A stretch of 64,000 nt of DNA, taken from the NCBI GenBank assembly GCA_965233705.1, contig CBDDTF010000002.1, forward strand, positions 1-64,000. Reading direction: 5' to 3'. This DNA comes from Algihabitans sp965233705 (lineage in GTDB: Bacteria > Pseudomonadota > Alphaproteobacteria > Kiloniellales > DSM-21159). The notes under the pieces are model-generated. The model was not told the origin of the DNA and made no database searches. It saw only the letters and a list, made by a program, of their open reading frames with translations. A program made the position numbers and the translations under genes. Within the stretch, counting starts at the first letter, position 1. Every line of letters begins with the position of its first letter. Below are positions 12,241 through 20,115 of the stretch, piece by piece.

Positions 12241-13242
12241 ATGTTGCGCAGCCGTCTGCCCCGCTTGCCGCTGTCCGGCGCTCTCGCCCCCGCGCTCACC
12301 CGGGGTCCGCTGGCGACCGGCAGCGCCGTGACCCTGCTGCTCAGCGGCCTCTTCGTGCTGCTGTGGAGCTCCGGCTTCATCGGCGCCAAGTACGGCCTCG
12401 ACTACGCCGGCACCTTCACCCTGCTGTTCTGGCGCTACGTCATGGTCGCCGTCGTGCTGGTGCTGCTGACCACGGCCTTCCGCGCCTGGCGCCGGCTGTC
12501 GGCGCGCGAACTCGGGCGCCACGCGGTGATCGGCGTGCTCGCCCACGCGGTCTGGCTGGTCGCCGTGCTGGCGGCGCTCGACCTGGGCGTCTCGCCGGGC
12601 ATCGCCGCCTTCATCACCGCGCTGCAGCCGATGGTCACGGCGGTGATCGCCGGTCGCCTGTGCGGCGAGCAGGTGGCGCCGCGGCAGTGGGCCGGCGTCG
12701 CGGTGGGGCTGGCTGCCGTCGCGCTGGTGGTCGCCGACAAGGTGGCATTGGGCGGCGCGCTGGTCGCCTACCTGCTGCCCTTCGTGGCGGTGCTGGGCAT
12801 CAGCCTCGCCTCGGTCTTCGACCGCCGCACGCGCGCCGGCAAGACCGCCCGGGCCGAGCCGCCAATCTTGATGACCACGACGGTCCACGCCGTGGCCTCG
12901 CTGCTGGTGATCGCGCCCTTCGCCGGGCTGCTGGAGGGCTTCCAGGCGCGCTTCGGCGGCGAGCTGCTCTTCGCCGTGACCTGGCTGGCGCTGGTCGTCT
13001 CGCTGGCCGCCTACGGCCTGATGTTCGTGCTGCTGCGCCGGATGGAGGCGACCAAGGTCTCGGCGCTGATGTACCTCTCGCCGCCGGTCACCATGGTCAT
13101 CGGCTACCTGGCCTTCGGCAACCGCCTGAGCCTGGCCGACATCGCCGGCCTCGCCGTCGCGGCACTGGCCGTCGGGCTGGTCACCTGGACGCCGCGCCTG
13201 GGGCGGATCTCCCCGCGCCCGGCGCGGGCCGGCTGCGACTGA
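12241..13242 (+). CDS. EamA-family (DMT) exporter
   Basis: Ten-helix drug/metabolite transporter (333 aa) with two EamA halves. The first starts LLLSGLFVLLWSSGFIGAKY (about residues 33-52), the family signature of an early helix. It probably exports an amino acid or metabolite across the inner membrane. The ribosome site GAGGAG overlaps the stop of the dioxygenase gene, so the two are one transcript under the LysR protein. The pairing suggests export or overflow of a product or precursor of the dioxygenase, which is inference. Confidence 0.87.
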   Translation: MLRSRLPRLPLSGALAPALTRGPLATGSAVTLLLSGLFVLLWSSGFIGAKYGLDYAGTFTLLFWRYVMVAVVLVLLTTAFRAWRRLSARELGRHAVIGVLAHAVWLVAVLAALDLGVSPGIAAFITALQPMVTAVIAGRLCGEQVAPRQWAGVAVGLAAVALVVADKVALGGALVAYLLPFVAVLGISLASVFDRRTRAGKTARAEPPILMTTTVHAVASLLVIAPFAGLLEGFQARFGGELLFAVTWLALVVSLAAYGLMFVLLRRMEATKVSALMYLSPPVTMVIGYLAFGNRLSLADIAGLAVAALAVGLVTWTPRLGRISPRPARAGCD

Positions 13243-13318
13243 GCCCGGCACGCGGCCGTGTTGGGGGCGGGCCGGTCTCGCCGGCTCGCGCGACGGCGTG
13301 AGCCGCGGCCGCGCCGCC

Positions 13319-14071
13319 TCACCCCAGCTTGCGCGCGACATAGTAGCCGTAGCCGACCTGAGCGGCGTAACGCGCGTAGAGGTCGATCTCCGCCTCCTCG
13401 GCGGCGACGAGGTGCCGCGCCGCCGCACTGTGCCCCTGCGCCGCGAGGAAGGCGGGGAAACGCCGCTGCAGCGGCCGCCAATAGTTGTCGAGCCAGCAGT
13501 GCGGCGGCAGCACGAAGTAGCCGAGCGGCGAGAAGCCGCGCTGCTCCAACACCGCGACCTTGCCGGCGGCGGTGTCGACCTCGGGATAGACCCGCGTCCA
13601 GTACGCCTCCAGCTTGGCCGGCCGCTCGGCGGTCAGCCAGGTCAGCTCGGACAGGGCCAGGATGCCGCCGGGCTTGAGGAACCGCCGCCAGGCCGTGATC
13701 CCGGCCGCGAAGCCCATGTTGTAGATTGCGCCCTCCGACCAGAGGGCGTCGTAGGACTCGGGCTCGAACGGCAGCGCCTCCATGGACGCCGACAGGGTCG
13801 TGATCCGCCCGGCCAGCCCGGCCGCACGCGCGCGCGCTTCGAGCACCGCGAGGAAGGCCGGCAGGAAATCCACCGCCGTGACCTGCGCGTCCAGGGCCTC
13901 GGCCAGCACCAGGCTGGCGGCGCCGGTGCCGCAGCCGATGTCGGCGATCCTGAGCCCGCGCGCAGGCGCCAGCCCCGACAGGACGATGGCCAGGCGGGTC
14001 TCGGCCGCGCCGCCAGGTCCCTGCCGCGGGCCCGCCTTGTGCAGATCGGTGAGAAGTTGCAGCTCGTCCAC
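13319..14071 (-). CDS. Class I SAM-dependent methyltransferase
   Basis: Methyltransferase (250 aa) with a Rossmann core. Motif I is ADIGCGTGAA (about residues 43-52), motif II AVDFLPAFL, then the acidic SEGAIYNMGF and LKPGGILALSEL. These are the features of the ubiE/Coq5-like group acting on small molecules; no substrate is suggested by the neighbours. The C-terminal part (DNYWRPLQRRFPAFL) is seen in other uncharacterised proteins of this kind. It converges on the EamA gene and is downstream of the VOC gene on the same strand, 33 bp away, so the two may be co-transcribed. Confidence 0.82.
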   Translation of the reverse strand: MDELQLLTDLHKAGPRQGPGGAAETRLAIVLSGLAPARGLRIADIGCGTGAASLVLAEALDAQVTAVDFLPAFLAVLEARARAAGLAGRITTLSASMEALPFEPESYDALWSEGAIYNMGFAAGITAWRRFLKPGGILALSELTWLTAERPAKLEAYWTRVYPEVDTAAGKVAVLEQRGFSPLGYFVLPPHCWLDNYWRPLQRRFPAFLAAQGHSAAARHLVAAEEAEIDLYARYAAQVGYGYYVARKLG

Positions 14072-14103
14072 CGACCGCGCCTCTCTAAATCGGCCCGAAA
14101 ATC

Positions 14104-14529
14104 TCAGGAAAGGACCAGGTTCCCCTCTTCGTTGATCCTGGATTCGGGGTCATACGCGACTTCCCACAAAAAGCCGTCCGGATCGGAAAAATAGCCGGAG
14201 TAACCGCCCCAGAAGACATCCTGGGCAGGCTTCACGATTGTCGCACCAGCCGCTTTGGCAACATCCAGCGTCTCATCGACTTCGCTCTTCGAGCGCGTGT
14301 TGTAGGCGAGGGTAAATCCCCTGAAACTGGACCGGTCCGCCGCCACGCAGGCGTCCTCCGCCAGGGCCTCATGTTGATAGAGCGCCAGGACAACACCGTT
14401 GAGCGGAATGAAAACGATCTCCTCGTTGCTTTCGGCCGCCGCCCGCCACCGCAAGGCATCGATATAGAACCGCCTCGAGCGGCCCAGGTCCGCGACCCCC
14501 AATGTAATGATATTGACTCTCGGCTCCAT
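14104..14529 (-). CDS. VOC (glyoxalase/bleomycin-resistance fold) protein
   Basis: Single-domain vicinal oxygen chelate protein (141 aa) built from two beta-alpha-beta-beta-beta modules: NIITLGVADLGRSRRFYIDA at the start and YSGYFSDPDGFLWEVAYDP at the end. The glutamate of FLWEVA is the usual second-module metal ligand. The activity is unknown. The start is taken at the internal ATG with AGGAG 5 bp upstream, because the longer frame runs into the repeat array. The gene and about 90 bp in front of it are clearly less GC-rich than the neighbours, which could mean recent acquisition. Confidence 0.82.
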   Translation of the reverse strand: MEPRVNIITLGVADLGRSRRFYIDALRWRAAAESNEEIVFIPLNGVVLALYQHEALAEDACVAADRSSFRGFTLAYNTRSKSEVDETLDVAKAAGATIVKPAQDVFWGGYSGYFSDPDGFLWEVAYDPESRINEEGNLVLS

Positions 14530-14833
14530 GATACTCCTCATTTTTCGGATGGCCTGCGAAGCTCTTCCCGTTTTTCCGCTTTTTTCAATAAGAAGCTGAT
14601 ATACTTGACCGTTTAGACGCGACGGCTCGAGCAGTCCACTGGGCATCAACGCGCGCGTCGCCTGGGGCGTCAGCTCGGCCTCGGGCTCCCACGCATCCGC
14701 CGCGCGGACGTCCCGCTTGCGCGTTGTGCCCGTGAGTGAGGCCTGATCGGCCCGGCTGTGACGCCTCCCGAGCCTGCTGGCCCACGGCCTCGTCCGGCGC
14801 CGTCCCGGCGTCGAGCGCGAGGCCGTCACTCGC
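14530..14833. other. Gap upstream of VOC gene
   Basis: About 300 bp with no supported gene. The part next to the VOC gene (14540-14620) is A/T-rich, with runs such as TTTTTTC and GATATACTTG, and probably holds the VOC promoter on the minus strand. The remainder leads into the palindrome array. Confidence 0.4.
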
Positions 14834-15106
14834 GTGATTGGCGATCGTTTGGACTCGCGTCGACGCACCCGCCGGTCGCGAAAAATCACTCTGACCCTTT
14901 GGGGTAGAGCAGGTTTCTTGTGATCGTTTGGACCCACGCTGTGGGTCCAAACGATCACAATCGGCTCTAGGGCGGTTTCCGATCGAGTGGAACCACGACG
15001 TGGGTCCGCCGATCGGCCCAAAACCGCCCTAAACCATAGTGTTAGAGTGATGCTGTCCGACCTGGCGAATCGCAAATGCGATTCGATCAGGTCGGGCATC
15101 GCTCTA
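14834..15106. repeat. Array of four TAG-capped palindromes (locus 2)
   Basis: Four palindromes lie nearly head to tail. 14834-14892 has arms GTGATTGGCGATCG and CGGTCGCGAAAAATCAC. 14905-14969 has TAGAGC...GCTCTA ends and a perfect 18-bp core stem (14920-14937 with 14941-14958, loop GCT). 14968-15031 has TAGGGCGGTTT...AAACCGCCCTA ends and shares the TA at 14968-14969 with the previous unit. 15043-15106 has TAGAGTGATGC...GCATCGCTCTA ends with core CGAATCGCA/TGCGATTCG. The last outer TAG, on the minus strand, is the stop codon of pmbA. Confidence 0.85.
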
Positions 15107-16459
15107 GTTTCCCGCCACCGTCATGCCGTCGATGCGCAGGGTCGGCGCGTCGACCGAGGTGCGGAAGACCAGGTCGTCGGCCGGGGTGATCTGCCGGAAC
15201 ATCTCCGTGAGGTTGCCGGCGATCGTCGCCTCGCTGACGGGATAGGCGATCTCGCCGTTCTCGATCCAGAAGCCGGCGGCGCCGCGGCTGTAGTCGCCGG
15301 TCACCGGGTTGACGCCCTGGCCCATCAGCTCGGTGACGTAGAAGCCCTGGTCGATCGCGCCGATCAGGTCCTGCGGGCTCACCGCGCCCGGCGCCATGTA
15401 GAGGTTGGTGACCGCCGGGGCCGGCGGGCCGGAGACGCCGCGCGCCGCGTGGCCCGTCGACTCCAGGCCGAGCTGCCGGGCCGTGGCGAGGTCGAGCAGC
15501 CAGGTGGTCAGCCGGCCATCGTCGATCAGGCGGCGCGGGCTGGTCGCCAGGCCTTCGGCGTCGAAGGGGCGCGAGCGCAGGCCACGCCGGCGGTGCGGGT
15601 CCTCGTGGACGACGATGCCGGGGGCGAAGACCGGCTCGCCCAGCTTGTCGCGCAGGAAGGAGGTGCCGCGCGCCACCGCCGCGCCGTTGATCGCGCCGGC
15701 CAGGTTGCGCAGCAACCCGCCGGAGATGCGCGGGTCGAAGACCACGGGATACTTGCCGGTCTTCGGGCGACGCGGGTTCAGCCGCCGCACCGTGCGCTCG
15801 CCGGCGCGCCGGCCGACCGTCGCCGCGTCCTCCAGGTCCGCGCCGAAGACGGCGGTCGAGAAGTCGTAGTCCCGCTCCATCTTCAGGCCCTCGCCGGCCA
15901 GCACGGAACAAGCCACCGAATGGCCGGAGCTGACGTAGGAGCCGGCGAAGCCGTTGGAGGCGACGAGGCTCGCCCGGCTGGAGCCCCAGCCGGCGCTCGC
16001 GCCCTCGGAATTGGTCACGCCGTCGACCGCCAGCGCCGCCTCTTCGCAGGCGCGGGCCCGCTCGATCAACAACTCCGGCGCGGGCTCCTCGGGGTCGAGC
16101 AGGTCGAGCTCCGGCCAGTCGCCGGCGAGCTGCGCGGGGTCGGCCAGGCCGCAGTAGGGATCGTCCGGCACGACCCGGGCCATGGAGACGGCGCGCTCGA
16201 CCAACGCGTCCAGCGCCTCGGCCCCCACGTCGGTGGTCGAGACCATGGCCTGGCGCCGGCCGAGCAGGACCCGCAGCCCCAGGTCGCGCCCCTCGGCGCG
16301 CTCCAGCCGGTCGGTCTTGCCGTGGCGCAGCTCCTGGGACAGCGACCAGCCGCGCACCAGCACGGCGTCGGCCGCCTCGGCCCCGCCGGCCCTGGCCTTG
16401 GCGATCAGGTCTTGCAGCAGGGCGAGATCGGCGTCGGCGTGGCGGTCGGATGCGGTCAT
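15104..16459 (-). CDS. pmbA: TldE/PmbA-type protein of the TldD-TldE protease
   Basis: PmbA (TldE) homologue (451 aa), the non-catalytic partner of the TldD zinc protease, known for peptide maturation and CcdA turnover. It has the TldD/PmbA fold with a C-terminal half including ATARQLGLESTGHAARG and NLYMAPG...LIGAIDQGFYVTELMGQGVNP. It lacks the HExxxH motif of TldD, as expected for the E subunit. TldD is not in this window. The stop codon TAG at 15104-15106 is the first three bases of a palindrome, so the natural end of the gene may have been set by the repeat. The final IDGMTVAG is conserved in the family, so little has been lost. Confidence 0.93.
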   Translation of the reverse strand: MTASDRHADADLALLQDLIAKARAGGAEAADAVLVRGWSLSQELRHGKTDRLERAEGRDLGLRVLLGRRQAMVSTTDVGAEALDALVERAVSMARVVPDDPYCGLADPAQLAGDWPELDLLDPEEPAPELLIERARACEEAALAVDGVTNSEGASAGWGSSRASLVASNGFAGSYVSSGHSVACSVLAGEGLKMERDYDFSTAVFGADLEDAATVGRRAGERTVRRLNPRRPKTGKYPVVFDPRISGGLLRNLAGAINGAAVARGTSFLRDKLGEPVFAPGIVVHEDPHRRRGLRSRPFDAEGLATSPRRLIDDGRLTTWLLDLATARQLGLESTGHAARGVSGPPAPAVTNLYMAPGAVSPQDLIGAIDQGFYVTELMGQGVNPVTGDYSRGAAGFWIENGEIAYPVSEATIAGNLTEMFRQITPADDLVFRTSVDAPTLRIDGMTVAGN

Positions 16460-16559
16460 GGGATCTCCGGTCAGTAGGGTGGGTCGTGCGCGATATAGGC
16501 CCTGCGCGCCGCCGCGTCAGGCCCGCGCCCCTTGCGGCAGGGCCCCTTCCGGCGGCGCC

Positions 16560-18065
16560 TCACCCGGCGCGGCCGACCGCCGCTGCCGGAGCGTCGCCGA
16601 TGTCCCACCACAGGCCGGTCATGATCTGCAGGCCCTCGCGGCAGACCGGCGCCAGCACGTGCTCGTCCGGCGCATGCTGCTGGCAGCCGGCGTAGGAGTG
16701 CGGCACCCACACGGTCGGCATACCGAGGATCTCGCTGAAGGCGTCGTTGGGAATGGTGCCGCCCAGGTTGGGCAGCAGCAGCGGCGGATGGCCCAGCGTG
16801 CGGCTCACCGAGGCGGCGGCGAAGGCGACGCTGGGGTGGTCGCTGTCCAGGCGGGTCGCCGGCATCGGCGTGATCTCGGCCGGCTCCACGACGCAGTCGG
16901 CGAAGCCGTTGGCCTTCAGGTGCCGCTCGACCGCGGGCACGATGTCGCGCCAGTCGGTCCCGACCACGAAGCGAAGCTGGCAGGTCGCCACCGCGTCGCC
17001 GGGGATGGCGTTCACCGGCGCGGCCGGATCGCCGGCGCCGAAGGCCAGGATCTCCAGCGCGTTCCAGCCGTAGAGCCGCTCCACCGGCGTCAGGCCCGGC
17101 TCGCCCCAGTCGGGGTCGATCGCCGGCGCGTCGGCGCCGCCGTCGAAGGACAGCTTGCCCAGATCGGCGCGCAGCTTGTTGGACAGCGGCGCCGGCCGCA
17201 GCTCCGGCACCTTGATCTCGCCCTGGGGGCCGACGATCGTGGCCAGCGCGTGGGCCAGGCGCACCCCCGGGTTGCTCAGGACGCCGCCCCAGTTGCCGCT
17301 GTGGTGCGCGCCGGCGCGGGCGTTCAGGCGGACGCGGAAGTTGAACACCCCGCGCGAGCCCATGTAGAGCGTCGCCGCCTCGGGCTTGAGGCGCGGCCCG
17401 TCGGAGGCGACCAGCAGGTCGGCGGCCAAGCGGTCCTTCTCCGCCCGGCAGAACTCGCGCAGGCCGGGCGAGCCGACCTCCTCGCCGGTCTCCAGCAGCA
17501 CCTTGACGTTGAAGCCCAGGCGTCCGCGCGCCGCCAGCACGAAGCCCAGCGCGGCCAGGTTGATGGTGTGCTGCGCCTTGTTGTCGGCGGTGCCGCGCCC
17601 GTACCAGCGCTCGCCCTCGGCCACCAGGGTCCAGGGGCCCAGGCCGCTGCGCCACTGCCCCTCCTGTCCGCGCACCACGTCGCCGTGGCCGTAGGTCAGC
17701 ACGGTCGGCAGGGCCGGGTCCTCGATCCGCTCGGCCACCAGGAAGGGCACGCCCTCGACCACCGGGTTGGCATGCAGCGCGCAGGTGAAGCCGAGCGCCT
17801 CGAGCTGCGGGACGATCTCCGCACTGAGGTAGCGCGCCAGCTCGGGGCGCTTGTCCGCCTCCTGGCTGCTGCTCTTCACCGCGACGCGGCGGGCCAGGTC
17901 GGCCTGGAAGCCGCCCGCGTCGAAGTAGGCCGCGGCGGCCCGCAGCGCGGCGGAGCGCTCGGAGGCGGAGTTGGGACCAGAGATGGAGGCGGCGGGATCG
18001 GCGTCGGAGGTCTCGGTCATGGGGCTGCGGCGGGCCTTTCCTGCCGGTGAGGGGGTATCTTCCAT
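16560..18065 (-). CDS. M20-family dipeptidase/deacylase
   Basis: Zinc metallopeptidase of the M20/M28 clan (501 aa). It has TYGHGDVV (metal His and Asp), a GRGTADNK metal-Asp motif, ETGEEVGSPG with the catalytic Glu-Glu pair, and AHHSGNWGG in the lid domain, all in the usual order. The family hydrolyses dipeptides or N-acyl amino acids in the cytoplasm. Two starts compete: 18065, with GAAGG 9 bp ahead, and 18020. The longer was chosen because its Shine-Dalgarno spacing is better. It lies about 100 bp upstream of pmbA on the same strand, so the two peptidase-type genes may be co-expressed. Confidence 0.88.
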   Translation of the reverse strand: MEDTPSPAGKARRSPMTETSDADPAASISGPNSASERSAALRAAAAYFDAGGFQADLARRVAVKSSSQEADKRPELARYLSAEIVPQLEALGFTCALHANPVVEGVPFLVAERIEDPALPTVLTYGHGDVVRGQEGQWRSGLGPWTLVAEGERWYGRGTADNKAQHTINLAALGFVLAARGRLGFNVKVLLETGEEVGSPGLREFCRAEKDRLAADLLVASDGPRLKPEAATLYMGSRGVFNFRVRLNARAGAHHSGNWGGVLSNPGVRLAHALATIVGPQGEIKVPELRPAPLSNKLRADLGKLSFDGGADAPAIDPDWGEPGLTPVERLYGWNALEILAFGAGDPAAPVNAIPGDAVATCQLRFVVGTDWRDIVPAVERHLKANGFADCVVEPAEITPMPATRLDSDHPSVAFAAASVSRTLGHPPLLLPNLGGTIPNDAFSEILGMPTVWVPHSYAGCQQHAPDEHVLAPVCREGLQIMTGLWWDIGDAPAAAVGRAG

Positions 18066-18199
18066 CGCGCAAGCCTTCGGTCCGGTCAAGCGACACGCGA
18101 ATCGGGCGGCGCATGGGTGGCGCAAGCCGCGCGATTTTTACGAATGCTTAGCGCGCCAAGCTTAGGTTCCTGCGCAACGAAACGGCTGGACTCTTCCCA

Positions 18200-18565
18200 A
18201 TGGCGGACGCTGCCGAAACGGCGGCCTCGCAGCTTCGGCGCGACGCAACCGGCCGCGGTATCCTGCTGGCCGTCGCCCTGATCCTGCTGTCGGCCCTGCT
18301 GCTGCCGCTGCTGGCCGTGCGCCAGCCCGGGCCGCAGGCCGAGGTCGCCCTGGTCTTCGCACCGGGCACCGGCCGGGACGCCGCCCTGGCCGCGGTCGCC
18401 TCTGCCGAGGGACGGGCGGTGCGGGCGGGGGCCTGGCCCAACGTGCTGGTCGCCGTGTTTCCCCGGCGACTCGCCTGGTCCGAACTCTGGCGTCGGGGCG
18501 CCCTGGTCGCGCTCGACCCGCAGGCCTTCGGGGCCTGTCTGCTCTCCAAGGAAACCGCGAGATGA
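18200..18565 (+). CDS. Small single-helix membrane protein coupled to chemoreceptor
   Basis: Not recognised (121 aa). One transmembrane helix at about residues 20-41 follows an Arg-containing N-terminus. After it come about 80 residues predicted to face the periplasm, with the phrase AEVALVFAPGTGRDAAL and alternating strand-like segments. Its stop codon overlaps the start of the chemoreceptor gene (ATGA at 18562-18565), so translation is coupled. This suggests it works with the receptor, perhaps as an accessory sensor, but no function is known. It is divergent from the M20 gene with about 135 bp between. Confidence 0.75.
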   Translation: MADAAETAASQLRRDATGRGILLAVALILLSALLLPLLAVRQPGPQAEVALVFAPGTGRDAALAAVASAEGRAVRAGAWPNVLVAVFPRRLAWSELWRRGALVALDPQAFGACLLSKETAR

Positions 18566-20019
18566 CCGCAATCGCCGCCCTGCGCAGCCAGATCGGCAAG
18601 GTGATCCTGGCCAGCCTCTGGCTGCATGTGCCCCTGATCGCCGCGCTGGGTGCCGGCCTGCAAGGCGCGTGGGCCGCGGCCACGGCCGTCGCCGCGCTGT
18701 TCGCCGGCATCGCCACGGCACTCTGGCGGGTCGACCCGCAGGCGCCGGCCTTCCGCTACGCCAGCGCCGTGGCCTTCATCGTCCAGATCGCGGTGATGCT
18801 CTACGAACTGCGCGGCCACCCCTGGCAGATCGACGTCCACATGTACTTCTTCGCCGCCCTGGCCATGTTGGCGGCCTTCTGCGACTGGCGCACGATCCTG
18901 GTCGCTGCGGCGGCCACCGCCGTCCACCACCTGATCCTGAACTTCGTCCTCCCGGCCGCCGTCTTCCCCGGCGGCGGCGACCTGCTGCGCGTGGTGCTGC
19001 ATGCGGTCATCGTGGTGGTCGAGACCGGCGTGCTGGTCTGGCTGACCCAGCGGCTGTCGGCCGCCTTCGCGGCGTCCGAGGTGGCCGTGCACCAGGCGCG
19101 GACGGCCGAGGCCGAGACCCAGCGGCTGGTTCGCGAGCAGCAGGAGAGCGAGCGACGGGCGACGGAGGAGCGCAAGCGCACCCTGGCCGAGCTGGCCGAC
19201 CGCTTCGAAGCCAGCGTCGCCCGGGTGGTCGAGGCGGCGGCCGGCGGCGTCGCCCGCATGCGCGGCCAGGCCGAGGGCCTGAGCGCCGTCTCCGCGCGCA
19301 CGGCCAGCGCCGTCTCCGGCGCCAGCGAGCGCGCCGGGCAGGCGACCGAGAACGCCCAGACCGTGGCCGCCGCGGCCGAGGAGATGTCGGCCTCGATCGG
19401 CCAGATCTCGCAGCAGGTCAACCACGCCCACGGGATCAGCCAGACCGCGGTCAGCCGGGCCGGAACCACGGACGCGACCGTGCAGGGCCTGGCCCAGACG
19501 GCGCAGAAGATCGGCGAGGTGACGCGCCTGATCTCCGACATCGCCGAGCAGACCAACCTGCTGGCGCTCAACGCCACCATCGAGGCGGCGCGGGCCGGCG
19601 AGGCCGGCAAGGGCTTCGCCGTGGTCGCCGGCGAGGTCAAGAACCTGGCGGCCCAGACCGCCAAGGCGACCGAGGAGATCGCGGGCCAGATCGGCCAGAT
19701 GCAGTCGGTCACCGGCGAGGCGGTGGAGGCGATCGGCGGCATCCGCGAGACGATCGGCGAGCTGGCCGAGGTGGCGACCGCCATCTCCGCCGCCGTGGAG
19801 CAGCAGACCGCGGCGATTCAGGAGATCAGCAGCAACACCGGCCGCGCCGCCGAGGCCTCGCGCGCGGTCTCCGAGGAGATGGGCGACGTGCGCGGCACCA
19901 CCGAGTCGGCACGCTCCAGCGCCGACGAGGTCTCCGGCGCCGCCGAGGCGCTGGCCCGGGAGGTCGACACCCTGGAGCGCGAGGTCGCGGCCTTTCTCTC
20001 CCAGGTGCGCGCGGCCTGA
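18562..20019 (+). CDS. Methyl-accepting chemotaxis protein with six-helix membrane sensor
   Basis: Chemoreceptor (485 aa). Instead of two helices and a periplasmic ligand domain, it has six predicted helices packed into the first 163 residues, with only short loops. Histidines lie in or beside these helices (His22, His93, His122, His123, His147). A coiled coil (about 170-215) leads to the cytoplasmic signalling domain, whose tip reads EQTNLLALNATIEAARAGEA, the strictly conserved CheA/CheW contact. No HAMP domain is evident. The membrane module could sense a membrane-soluble or redox signal; this is inference. It is translationally coupled to the preceding small gene. Confidence 0.92.
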   Translation: MTAIAALRSQIGKVILASLWLHVPLIAALGAGLQGAWAAATAVAALFAGIATALWRVDPQAPAFRYASAVAFIVQIAVMLYELRGHPWQIDVHMYFFAALAMLAAFCDWRTILVAAAATAVHHLILNFVLPAAVFPGGGDLLRVVLHAVIVVVETGVLVWLTQRLSAAFAASEVAVHQARTAEAETQRLVREQQESERRATEERKRTLAELADRFEASVARVVEAAAGGVARMRGQAEGLSAVSARTASAVSGASERAGQATENAQTVAAAAEEMSASIGQISQQVNHAHGISQTAVSRAGTTDATVQGLAQTAQKIGEVTRLISDIAEQTNLLALNATIEAARAGEAGKGFAVVAGEVKNLAAQTAKATEEIAGQIGQMQSVTGEAVEAIGGIRETIGELAEVATAISAAVEQQTAAIQEISSNTGRAAEASRAVSEEMGDVRGTTESARSSADEVSGAAEALAREVDTLEREVAAFLSQVRAA

Positions 20020-20047
20020 CCCGCCGCAGCGCCGGCCGGGCCGCCGC

Positions 20048-20115
20048 GCGCTACTTCCAGATTGCCCGGCCGGAGCCGGCCGCGCTACTTCCAGATCGCC
20101 CGGCCGGAGCCGGGC
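20048..20115. repeat. 34-bp tandem duplication at the 3' end of ubiD
   Basis: Two copies of a 34-bp unit beginning GCGCTACTTCCAGAT start at 20048 and 20082 and differ at only a few positions. The copy at 20082 carries the ubiD stop codon; the other lies just beyond it. The period is not a multiple of three and does not affect the protein. Confidence 0.85.
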
